DNA from: Candidatus Tectomicrobia bacterium
GTDB lineage: Bacteria; UBA8248
Assembly: GCA_016192135.1 (NCBI GenBank)
Contig: JACPUR010000019.1
Span: 1 to 64,000 of the forward strand
Reading direction: 5' to 3'
Length of the DNA: 64,000 bases
Numbering within the stretch: position 1 is the stretch's first letter; each line of letters begins with the position of its first letter. The translations under genes were made by a program, and so were the position numbers. Shown here piece after piece: positions 28,877 through 35,159 of this stretch. The notes under the pieces are model-generated. The model saw only the letters and a program-made list of their open reading frames with translations, was not told the DNA's origin and did no database searches.

Positions 28877-29422
28877 CTACTCCGCTGCGGCGGCGGGCTC
28901 GGCCTTGGGGCGCCTCGCCGTCTCGGCGTTGCGCAGGCCGAAGAGCTTCCCCCAGGGCCGGGGGCCGCGGTAGTTCACTTCCTTCTCCCACACGTCGTAG
29001 AGGCGATCCTTCTCGTACACCAGGTCGTCGCGGTAGAAGCCCGGCGTCTCGTACTGGTGGGTGTGGACGATGGACTTGGGGGTGGTGGGGCAGGCCTCGC
29101 TGCACAGGCCGCAGTACATGCAGCGCATGTAGTCGATGTAGAACTCCTTGGCGTACATCTCGCGGCCCTTGCCCGCCGTCACGATGGTGATGCAGTCGAC
29201 CGGGCAGGCCTTCTCGCAGTTCAGGCAGCCGATGCAGTTCTCCTCGCCCGTCTTGAAATCGCGGGTGAGGCCCAGGAAGCCCCGGAAGCGCTCGGGCGCC
29301 TCCCAGCGCTCCGTGGGGTACTGGAGCGTGACCGGCTTCTTGAACATGTGCTTGAAGGTGAGGCTCATCCCCTGGGCGATGTCCCAGAGGAAGAACCGCT
29401 TGAGCGCCCGTGAAATCTCCAT
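28877..29422 (-). CDS. nuoI: NADH-quinone oxidoreductase subunit I-like ferredoxin protein
   Basis: A 181-residue 2x[4Fe-4S] protein: Cys 63/66/69 and 73 (CIGCLNCEKACP) and Cys 101/104/107 and 111 (CMYCGLCSEACP). N-terminal amphipathic helix (GMSLTFKHMFKKPVTLQYP) and overall length match NuoI, the subunit passing electrons to the N2 cluster in complex I. It stands alone: no other nuo gene is within reach. So it may serve a complex I encoded elsewhere or another electron-transfer partner. It lies 26 bases upstream of pncB and 60 bases downstream of trxB on the same strand. Confidence 0.9.
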   Translation of the reverse strand: MEISRALKRFFLWDIAQGMSLTFKHMFKKPVTLQYPTERWEAPERFRGFLGLTRDFKTGEENCIGCLNCEKACPVDCITIVTAGKGREMYAKEFYIDYMRCMYCGLCSEACPTTPKSIVHTHQYETPGFYRDDLVYEKDRLYDVWEKEVNYRGPRPWGKLFGLRNAETARRPKAEPAAAAE

Positions 29423-29482
29423 CCCTCTCTCCCGCCCGGCGCCCCCGCGGGGCCGGGCCTCCTGAATCCGCTGGCGGAGCGC

Positions 29483-30451
29483 CTACAAGGCCGCGGCGGG
29501 GGCTTTCGCCCGGAGCTTCTTCCCCTCCGCCTGGGCCTCGAGGTATTTCTCGGCCGCGACGGCGGCGGTGGTGGCGTCCCCGACCGCGTTGGTGATCTGG
29601 CGGATGAGCTGGCTGCGGCAGTCCCCCGCCACGAACAGGCCGGGGATGTTCGTCGCCATGTTCTGGTCGGTGATGATGAAGCCGGCCTCGTCCTTCTTCA
29701 CCGGCTCCTTGATGAGGCCGGTGTTCGGCACGAAGCCGACGAAGACGAAAAGGCCCTGGGCCTCGATCTCCCGCACCTCGCCCGTCTTCACGTTGCGGAC
29801 GCGGAGCTTCTTCATCTCCTTCTCGTCCCCGATGACCTCCTCGGGCACGGTGTCGAGGATGATCTCGGCCTTGGGGTTCTCCTTCAGCCGGTCCACCGCG
29901 ACGGCGTGCGCCCGGAACTGGTCGCGCCGGTGGATGAGGTAGACCTTCGTGCCGTACTTGGTGAGGAACATCCCCTCCTCGACGGCGCTGTTGCCGCCCC
30001 CGACGACGGTGATGACCTCGTCCTGGAAGAAGGCCCCGTCGCAGAGCGCGCAGTAGCTCACGCCCTTGCCGGCGTACTTCTGCTCGCCCGGGATGCCGAG
30101 CTTCCGGGGGGTGCCGCCCGGGGTGTAGATGACGGCGCCGCAGCGGCGCTCGCCCTCGGTGGTCCGGACGACGAAGTCGTCGCCGTCCCTGCGGATCTCG
30201 GTGACCTCCTCCAGCTCGATCTTGAGGCCGAACTTCTGGGCGTGCTCGGCGAACTTGGCCGCCAGCTCCTGGCCCCCAATGAGCTCGAAGCCCGGGTAGT
30301 CCTCCACGAACTCGGTGTTGAGGATCTCGCCCCCGGGGGCGAGCTTCTCGTAGCAGACGACGTTCAGCTTCGAGCGCGAGGCGTAGAGGCCCGCCGTCAG
30401 GCCCGCCGGCCCCCCGCCCACGATGATGATGTCATAATCACGGTCCGCCAA
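29483..30451 (-). CDS. trxB: Thioredoxin reductase
   Basis: A 322-residue low-molecular-weight thioredoxin reductase: FAD site IIIVGGGPAGLTAGLYA, redox pair Cys 134/Cys 137 (CALC), NADPH site VVGGGNSAVEEG, and the final FAD motif FVAGDCRS. It reduces thioredoxin- or glutaredoxin-type proteins with NADPH. It is upstream of nuoI on the same strand. It could supply electrons to the seleno-glutaredoxin of the mercury locus 5 kb away, but that is inference. Confidence 0.94.
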   Translation of the reverse strand: MADRDYDIIIVGGGPAGLTAGLYASRSKLNVVCYEKLAPGGEILNTEFVEDYPGFELIGGQELAAKFAEHAQKFGLKIELEEVTEIRRDGDDFVVRTTEGERRCGAVIYTPGGTPRKLGIPGEQKYAGKGVSYCALCDGAFFQDEVITVVGGGNSAVEEGMFLTKYGTKVYLIHRRDQFRAHAVAVDRLKENPKAEIILDTVPEEVIGDEKEMKKLRVRNVKTGEVREIEAQGLFVFVGFVPNTGLIKEPVKKDEAGFIITDQNMATNIPGLFVAGDCRSQLIRQITNAVGDATTAAVAAEKYLEAQAEGKKLRAKAPAAAL

Positions 30452-30551
30452 GCGACGCTCCTTTGAGGTGCCCCGGGCGCGGAATCGCCCGGAAACGGAA
30501 GGGAAATCTTAGCATCCGCCCCTTCTCCTGCCAACCCGGGGGCGGGGGCGG

Positions 30552-30872
30552 TCAATTCCGCAGGTCGCGGAGCTTCGCCTCGTACTCCTCCTTCTGGATC
30601 TCGCCCCGCGCGTAGCGCTTCTTGAGGATGTCCTCGGCGGCCTCCCCCGTGGGGCGGCCCGGGGCGGCGGCGAGCAGCCAGCGCGCCGCCGCGATGGCGA
30701 GGACGAGGATCGCCACCCAGAAGAGGATCATGATGATCCCCATCCCCGTCCCCATCATCCCCCACCCCCACATGTGCCAGGGGCCATAGCCGCCCCAGTC
30801 CCCCCCGGGCTGGGCGGCGGCGGGAGCGGCGGAGGCAAAGAACGCGAACGAAGCCCCGGCGATGGCGCGCAT
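30552..30872 (-). CDS. SHOCT-domain membrane protein
   Basis: A 106-residue protein: signal-like N-terminus (AGASFAFFASAAPAAA), a Trp/Met/Gly-rich stretch (GPWHMWGWGMMGTGMG), a membrane segment (IIMILFWVAILVLAIAAARW) and a C-terminal SHOCT motif (DILKKRYARGEIQKEEYEAK). Such proteins often sit beside metal-resistance genes, as here next to merR. Met/His/Trp-rich segments suggest metal contact, not proven. Start at 30872 is fixed by AAGGAGG six bases before. Confidence 0.8.
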   Translation of the reverse strand: MRAIAGASFAFFASAAPAAAQPGGDWGGYGPWHMWGWGMMGTGMGIIMILFWVAILVLAIAAARWLLAAAPGRPTGEAAEDILKKRYARGEIQKEEYEAKLRDLRN

Positions 30873-30970
30873 GGCGGCCTCCTTCATCGGGCTTATACCG
30901 AAAAGGCGCGGGACCGCGGGAAGGCAGTCGCGGGAGGGCTCCGTCATCCTAGCAGGGCCCGGGCGGGCCC

Positions 30971-31399
30971 TCAAACCGCTCCTTCGAACGCCGCGAGGAC
31001 CGGGCACAGGGAGGCGGGGGCATCCTTCCGGCAGGCGTCGGCCAGGGCCCGCAGCTCGCGGCGGACGCGCTGGAGGGCGCGGATTTTTTCGTCGATCTCG
31101 GCCACCTTGCGCTCGGCCCGGCCCAGGACGTCCCCGCAGCGCGCGCGGTCCCTCAAACGGAGCTCCAGGAGGCCGCGAATCTCCTCCAGCGAGAAGCCGA
31201 GGGCCTGGGCCCGCTTGATGGCGCTCAGCCTCCCCACGGCCTCGGGAGGATACACCCGGAAGGCGCCGCGCCGCTCCCCCGGACGCTCGATGAGGCCCCT
31301 GCGCTCGTAGTAGCGCACGGTCTCCACGTGAACCCCGGCGCACCGGGCCAGGGCGCCGATGGTGAGGGGGCGCTTGGAAGAAGTCTGGGCGCGCGGCAT
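30971..31399 (-). CDS. merR: Mercury-responsive transcriptional regulator MerR
   Basis: A 142-residue MerR. The winged helix-turn-helix (LTIGALARCAGVHVETVRYY, ERRGLI) is N-terminal. All three Hg(II)-binding Cys of true MerR have equivalents: Cys 88, Cys 123 and Cys 132, with the same 35 and 9 residue spacing as in Tn501 MerR (C82, C117, C126). So this is a mercury sensor rather than a copper or zinc one. It sits at the 3' end of the mercury gene array and is preceded by a merE fragment. Start at 31399 follows AAGGAG. The first 66 bases are repeated at 33237-33301. Confidence 0.93.
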   Translation of the reverse strand: MPRAQTSSKRPLTIGALARCAGVHVETVRYYERRGLIERPGERRGAFRVYPPEAVGRLSAIKRAQALGFSLEEIRGLLELRLRDRARCGDVLGRAERKVAEIDEKIRALQRVRRELRALADACRKDAPASLCPVLAAFEGAV

Positions 31400-31433
31400 G
31401 GGAGGCTCCTTACCGGGACGGCGGCGCGGGCGA
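31335..31433. repeat. 99-bp direct repeat, copy A (merE end plus merR start)
   Basis: Identical by eye, base for base, with 33237-33335. It covers the first 65 bases of merR, its ribosome site and the tail of merE. The twin copies mark the edges of a duplication or recombination. Confidence 0.92.
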
Positions 31434-31500
31434 GGATGAGGCCCGGACCCCATATATCCAACTGCCCGATGAAGATTACACCCATGAGCATGAAAATCAT
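31434..31500 (-). pseudogene. merE 3' fragment upstream of merR
   Basis: Reading on the minus strand gives IFMLMGVIFIGQLDIWGPGL, a diverged and frame-disturbed copy of the MerE end TFALMGVVFLGALGAWNLLS (33312-33527). It joins the 99-bp repeat in the same place as in the intact merE. No start or N-terminal part is left. Confidence 0.65.
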
Positions 31501-31557
31501 CCCGCCGGGAGCGTTCTCCCCAGGTCGATTCCCGCCAGCGGAAGAACTCGAACCCAA

Positions 31558-32904
31558 TCAGAGCATATAAGCGATATCCGATGTCGCCGTCGGGTAAGCG
31601 AAAATCATGTCCTTCAGGATTCGAGAGGTCAGGCCGTTTCGAATGGCCAGAGCGAAGAGGTTGATGGTTTCCTCGGCGCCTGGTCCCAGGAGATGCGCCC
31701 CCAGAATCCGCTCGGTGCCTTCTTCTATCAAAATCTTGTACCCGGCGCAGTCTTCTCCGATTCGGCGGGACGTATACCAGCCCGAGGAATCCCCCCGGCT
31801 GACGCGGAACTTGAGGCCCCTGCGGTTCGCTTCACCTTCCTGCAACCCCACGCCGGCGAGGGGCGGGATGGTGAAGACCACGCTCGGCACCCCCCGGTGA
31901 TTGGGCTTGTGCTTGTTTCCCTCCAGCAAATTACGGGCGACGATGGTTCCCTCATGGGCCGCCACCGGGGTCAGCGGGGGGCCGCTCTCCGCCGCGTCGC
32001 CCGCCGCGTACACGGCCGGATTCGAGACGCTCTGGAGGTAGTCGTTCACTTTGACGCCGCGCTCATGCTCCACGTGGGCTGCGCCGAGATTCAGATCGTC
32101 AATCTCGGGGACCCTCCCGGCGGCATGCACCACCAAGTCCGCCCCGAAATCCTTGGTTGATCCATTCGTTTTGGCAGTTGCCAGAAAAGCGCTTCCCTGC
32201 TTTTCAATCCGAGAGACTTCGGTCTCCAGGTGCACCACGATTCCTAGGCGCCGGGATTTTTCCAGAAGCTGCCCGGTCAGATCCGGATCAAAACCGCCCA
32301 GCACCCTTTTCCCTCGGTGGAGAACCGTCACTTGGCTTCCGGCGCGGCTTGCGACATGGGCAAATTCGAACGCGATGTAGCCTCCCCCGACCAGCAGCAT
32401 GCGCCGGGGCAGTTCTTCCAGATCCAGGAATTGTTCGCTCGTCGTCAGGTGCTCTTCGCCGGGGATGCCGAGGGTGGCCGGCCGCGCCCCCGTCGCGATG
32501 ACGACATGCCGTGCCTCAAGGGCTTCGTTTTCCACCTGGAGCGATTGCTTTCCAGTGAAACGGGCGCGTCCGTGGTAGGTCTCGATGCCTTTGTCGTTGT
32601 AGTTTTTTTCCATCTTTCCCGGCATCGGTTCTGTGAAGGAGCGCTTGAACCGGATGAGGTCCTGCCAATGGATGCCGATCCTTTCCGCCGTGAAACCTTT
32701 GCCGTGGAGCCGCCGGGCATGGTCCGCTGCCTCGGCCGCTCCCACCAGGACCTTCTTGGGGTCGCATCCCCGCAAGGCGCACGTTCCGCCGAAGGGCCGC
32801 GAATCGACCACCGCGACGCTCCAGCCGGCGGAGCGGCACATCGCCGCCGCAGAGGAGGCGGCGCTGCCGGTGCCGATGACAACCAGGTCATAGTTCTTGG
32901 CCAT
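31558..32904 (-). CDS. MerA-like FAD-dependent disulfide oxidoreductase
   Basis: A 448-residue pyridine-nucleotide disulfide oxidoreductase in the mercury locus. FAD motif IGTGSAASSAA, redox Cys 42 and Cys 47 in GGTCALRGC, NAD(P) motif LLVGGGYIAFEFAHVAS and FAD motif YAAGDAAES are present. Two features of classic mercuric reductase are missing: the N-terminal HMA domain and the C-terminal Cys-Cys pair (it ends DIAYML). It may reduce Hg(II) delivered by the Sec-containing MerP, or regenerate a thiol/selenol carrier. Context favours mercury; sequence alone would also allow a glutathione-reductase-like role. GGGGGAGGG precedes the ATG. Confidence 0.85.
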   Translation of the reverse strand: MAKNYDLVVIGTGSAASSAAAMCRSAGWSVAVVDSRPFGGTCALRGCDPKKVLVGAAEAADHARRLHGKGFTAERIGIHWQDLIRFKRSFTEPMPGKMEKNYNDKGIETYHGRARFTGKQSLQVENEALEARHVVIATGARPATLGIPGEEHLTTSEQFLDLEELPRRMLLVGGGYIAFEFAHVASRAGSQVTVLHRGKRVLGGFDPDLTGQLLEKSRRLGIVVHLETEVSRIEKQGSAFLATAKTNGSTKDFGADLVVHAAGRVPEIDDLNLGAAHVEHERGVKVNDYLQSVSNPAVYAAGDAAESGPPLTPVAAHEGTIVARNLLEGNKHKPNHRGVPSVVFTIPPLAGVGLQEGEANRRGLKFRVSRGDSSGWYTSRRIGEDCAGYKILIEEGTERILGAHLLGPGAEETINLFALAIRNGLTSRILKDMIFAYPTATSDIAYML

Positions 32905-32973
32905 TTTGCCCTCCCCCCGGCCATCACAGGCCTTTCGGGTATATGAATTCCCGGATGACCCAAGAGGCGGCCT

Positions 32974-33201
32974 TCATTTCTCCTCGTCCAGCGGGGAAGC
33001 TTGGAAGCCGTATCGCTCGAGCGCCTTCTTCATGCCGGCGAAGCTGGCCTTCTTGGGATCGTAGAGCACATCAGCCCGTTTCTTGGCAAAGCTCACTCCT
33101 TCCACCTTCACCCCCGGGAGCCCCTCCAGGGCCCCTGCGACCACCTGGGGTCAGGTGAAGGGTCAGGTCATCCCGTCCACGCGCAGTGCCAGCCGCTCCA
33201 T
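32974..33201 (-). CDS. merP: MerP-like mercury-binding selenoprotein with two in-frame UGA codons
   Basis: A 75-residue HMA-fold protein when two TGA codons (33165-33163 and 33153-33151) are read as selenocysteine, residues 13 and 17. The sequence around them is GMT-U-PFT-U-PQVVAGALEG, in the place of the GMTCxxC metal loop of MerP. The frame stays open to a TGA at 32974 and closely matches the MerP half of the fusion at 33524, including both UGAs. No signal peptide is left: an upstream ATG (33231) extends it only into repeat sequence. MerP passes Hg(II) to MerT; this copy, if expressed, would be cytoplasmic. Conventional annotation would miss it. Confidence 0.85.
33116..33135 (-). promoter_or_regulatory. 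Candidate bacterial SECIS hairpin of merP
   Basis: Minus-strand RNA folds as GGG-GCCC, loop UGGAG, GGGC-U-CCC (7 bp with one bulged U). The apical loop begins 22 nt after the second UGA, inside the 16-37 nt window usual for SelB-bound SECIS elements. Confidence 0.6.
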
Positions 33202-33236
33202 CCGGGTCTGCGCGGGGGAAGACGCCCCCATCGCCG

Positions 33237-33301
33237 CCGGCGCACCGGGCCAGGGCGCCGATGGTGAGGGGGCGCTTGGAAGAAGTCTGGGCGCGCGGCA
33301 T
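33237..33301 (-). pseudogene. merR 5' fragment
   Basis: The first 21-22 codons of merR (MPRAQTSSKRPLTIGALARC) with their ribosome site, then an abrupt join to sequence leading into merP. This would give a useless short peptide; it marks a recombination junction. Confidence 0.9.
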
Positions 33302-33335
33302 GGGAGGCTCCTTACCGGGACGGCGGCGCGGGCGA
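33237..33335. repeat. 99-bp direct repeat, copy B (merE end plus merR start)
   Basis: Twin of 31335-31433. Here the merE part belongs to the intact merE gene, and the merR part is a cut-off copy. Confidence 0.92.
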
Positions 33336-33527
33336 CCGGGAGAGCAGGTTCCACGCGCCCAGCGCCCCGAGGAAGACTACACCCATCAGGGCGAAAGTCA
33401 CGCCCGGGCTCCCCGAAACCGCCGCGCCCAGCGCGGTCCCGCCCAGCAGGACAAGATAGATGGGCAGGTGGCACGGGCAGGTCAGGAAGGCTACTCCAAG
33501 CATGATCTTGCCAAGCACCGTCCTCAT
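33312..33527 (-). CDS. merE: Mercury transporter MerE
   Basis: A 71-residue inner-membrane protein with the MerE hallmark LTCPCHLPIYLVLLGGTALG (Cys pair CPC in the first membrane segment) and a second segment GVTFALMGVVFLGALGAWNL. MerE moves Hg(II) and methylmercury across the inner membrane. Its ATG overlaps the stop of the MerT-MerP gene (ATGA), so its translation depends on reading through the two UGA codons upstream. That coupling supports the extended reading. Confidence 0.9.
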   Translation of the reverse strand: MRTVLGKIMLGVAFLTCPCHLPIYLVLLGGTALGAAVSGSPGVTFALMGVVFLGALGAWNLLSRSPAPPSR

Positions 33528-34147
33528 TTGCCCTCATCCAGCCGGGATGCGGTAAAACCATACTTCTCCAGGGCCTTCTTCATCTCGGCAAAGCCAACTT
33601 TGCTGGGATCGTAGAGAAGGTCGGCGCGCTTCCGGGCGAAGCTCACTTCTTCCACCTTCACCCCGGGGAGCCCCTCCAGGGCCCCCGCGACCAGCTTCGG
33701 TCAGGTGAAGGGTCAGGTCATGCCTTCCACGCGAAGCGCGAGGCGCTCCATCCGGGTCCGCGCGGGAGAAGACGCCGCCACTCGCGCCGGGGGCTCGCCG
33801 CCTGGGGCGGTGTTGTTCACGTCCACCCCGAGATACGCCCCCGCCGGGGTGTAGGTGATCGCGAAGAAGAACGCCACGGCCGCGGTGTTCGCCCACAGCA
33901 GCCACTTGCGCGCTTTTCCACCTCCGATCTCGCAGAGCCCCAGTTCGCAGGCCATCACGTCGCGCCGGTAGGCGTACCAGGCGTACCCAAGAGCCACCAC
34001 GGCCAGCGCCATGAGGTAGGTCTTGTAGCGGACGAGGAACACCGTCAGGACGCTCCCGCCGAGCCCCACGGCGATCAGCACCAAGGGCAAAACGCAGCAC
34101 GAGGCCCCGAGCGTCCCCGCGAGGAAGCCCTTGTTCGGCTTGTTCAT
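33524..34147 (-). CDS. MerT-MerP fusion, selenoprotein with two in-frame UGA codons
   Basis: 207 residues if two TGA codons are read as selenocysteine. Residues 1-115 are MerT: GTLGASCCVLPLVLIAVGLG (vicinal Cys pair in helix 1), helix 2 and a third membrane segment, with a Cys loop (VMACELGLCEIGG) between. A linker (TAPGGEPPARVAASSPARTR) leads to a MerP/HMA domain whose loop reads GMT-U-PFT-U-PKLV, with U at residues 145 (33715-33713) and 149 (33703-33701). The frame then stays open for 58 codons to the TGA that overlaps merE. UGA is a normal stop elsewhere in the window, so code reassignment is excluded. MerT-MerP would take up Hg(II) and hand it to the cytoplasm. Confidence 0.88.
33665..33686 (-). 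promoter_or_regulatory. Candidate bacterial SECIS hairpin of merT-merP
   Basis: GGGG-GCCC, loop UGGAG, GGGC-U-CCCC: eight pairs with one bulged U. The loop begins 22 nt after the second UGA and 34 nt after the first, so one hairpin might serve both. Confidence 0.65.
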
Positions 34148-34168
34148 GGGCGGACCCTCACCGGCGGC

Positions 34169-34627
34169 TCAGCCCCTTCGCTTCACCCAGTAGGCCACAT
34201 TCCCGAGGCAGCAGGCCCCTTGAGGATTCTTCACGTCGCATTGACACTGGCCCTCCTTCACCTTCTCCCATATGGCGGCGGGGATGCGGGGAGGGGAGTG
34301 GAGCGCCGCGTCGTCCATGATGGCCCGCGCCGTGTGGCCGAAGCAGTAGCAGACCGGGATATCGCTCGCGTCCTCCTTCTGCCACACGGGGACGGCGAGC
34401 TTGTCCTTGGCGATCTCATGGCCTTTCCGATCGAAGTAGACCGTCACGCAATCCCGCTGCACGCAAAAATACACCGGCCCATCGGGCGAGAGCGCTCCCC
34501 GGCCCTCCTCCCTCACGAGGCTGGCCAATGTCACTCGGGGGTTGGGCACCTTCCGGGTTCCCAGGCACTCGATGCCCTCCTTCCGGCAGGAGGGGCAAAC
34601 AGGGCCGGATGGCTTGCCCTCCGTCAT
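34169..34627 (-). CDS. CopZ-like iron-sulfur metallochaperone-type protein
   Basis: A 152-residue Cys-rich protein: CPSCRKEGIECLG at the N-terminus, CVQRDCV in the middle, and VCYCFGHTARAI with QCQCDVKNPQGACCLGNV at the C-terminus. The latter is the [2Fe-2S] plus zinc layout of the N-terminal domain of Archaeoglobus CopZ. Its start overlaps the merF stop by 4 bases. In this setting it may bind or reduce metal on the way from MerT/MerF to MerA. The role is inferred; no HMA domain is attached here. Confidence 0.8.
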   Translation of the reverse strand: MTEGKPSGPVCPSCRKEGIECLGTRKVPNPRVTLASLVREEGRGALSPDGPVYFCVQRDCVTVYFDRKGHEIAKDKLAVPVWQKEDASDIPVCYCFGHTARAIMDDAALHSPPRIPAAIWEKVKEGQCQCDVKNPQGACCLGNVAYWVKRRG

Positions 34628-34872
34628 CGCTCAGCCTCCGACGGCCCGCGCGGGGCGTCCTCCCGCGCGCGCTCCCTCCTCATGCGCCGGTAGCCGTGGG
34701 CCGCGAGCGCAAGAAAGAGGACGAGCAGGGGCAGCAGCACATAGTCGGCCCAGCCGAGCCAGGCCGCGAGCCCCACGGCGGGAAGCAAGATCGCGAGGAC
34801 GGGCGTGAAGCAGCAGATGGCCGCGAGGACGCTGCCCGCCGCGCCGCATTTCAACTGGGACCTGCAATTCAT
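34624..34872 (-). CDS. merF: Mercury transporter MerF
   Basis: An 82-residue two-helix membrane protein: AGSVLAAICCFTPVLAILLP with the vicinal Cys pair and Pro, then WLGWADYVLLPLLVLFLALA, the MerF pattern. It moves Hg(II) across the inner membrane. ATGA overlaps on both sides, with the zinc-ribbon gene before and the CopZ-like gene after, make a tightly coupled string. Confidence 0.92.
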   Translation of the reverse strand: MNCRSQLKCGAAGSVLAAICCFTPVLAILLPAVGLAAWLGWADYVLLPLLVLFLALAAHGYRRMRRERAREDAPRGPSEAER

Positions 34873-35159
34873 CCCGCCTCCTCCAGCGAGAACGCGCCGA
34901 ACTCCCGGGCCAGGCGGAAGGTTCTCCCGTCGTGCTCCACGGTGGAGCCCTCGGGGGTCTCGTCGTCCACCGGGATGGGCTCCCCGCAGGCCGGGCAGCG
35001 GATCAGGTGGACGAGCTTGAGGATCTCCCTTCCGCCCTCGGCGCAGAGGCGGAACTTCACCCCCGCGCAGTTCTCGCACTCGATCAGGTCGCCCGGGCGG
35101 GCCCCCGGGGGGACGAGGATCTCCTGGCCGCAGCCCGGGCAGGGCAGGCGGCGCGTCAC
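34869..35159 (-). CDS. Zinc-ribbon protein in mercury operon
   Basis: A 96-residue protein with two Cys pairs early (LPCPGCGQEI and ECENCAG) and one later (IRCPACGEPI), plus a single Cys at RLCAEGG. Resembles small lysine-biosynthesis or rubredoxin-type zinc ribbons, not a named Mer protein. GTG start overlaps the stop of the glutaredoxin gene (GTGA), and its stop overlaps merF. Translational coupling shows it belongs to the operon; a thiol-rich mercury sink is one option. Confidence 0.75.
   Translation of the reverse strand: MTRRLPCPGCGQEILVPPGARPGDLIECENCAGVKFRLCAEGGREILKLVHLIRCPACGEPIPVDDETPEGSTVEHDGRTFRLAREFGAFSLEEAG

Noticed and set aside
31434-31557. Readthrough of the TGA at the end of the MerA-like gene as another selenocysteine
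   Set aside because: The protein already ends at the normal family position and the following frame is Ser/Gly-rich junk leading into a decayed merE tail.
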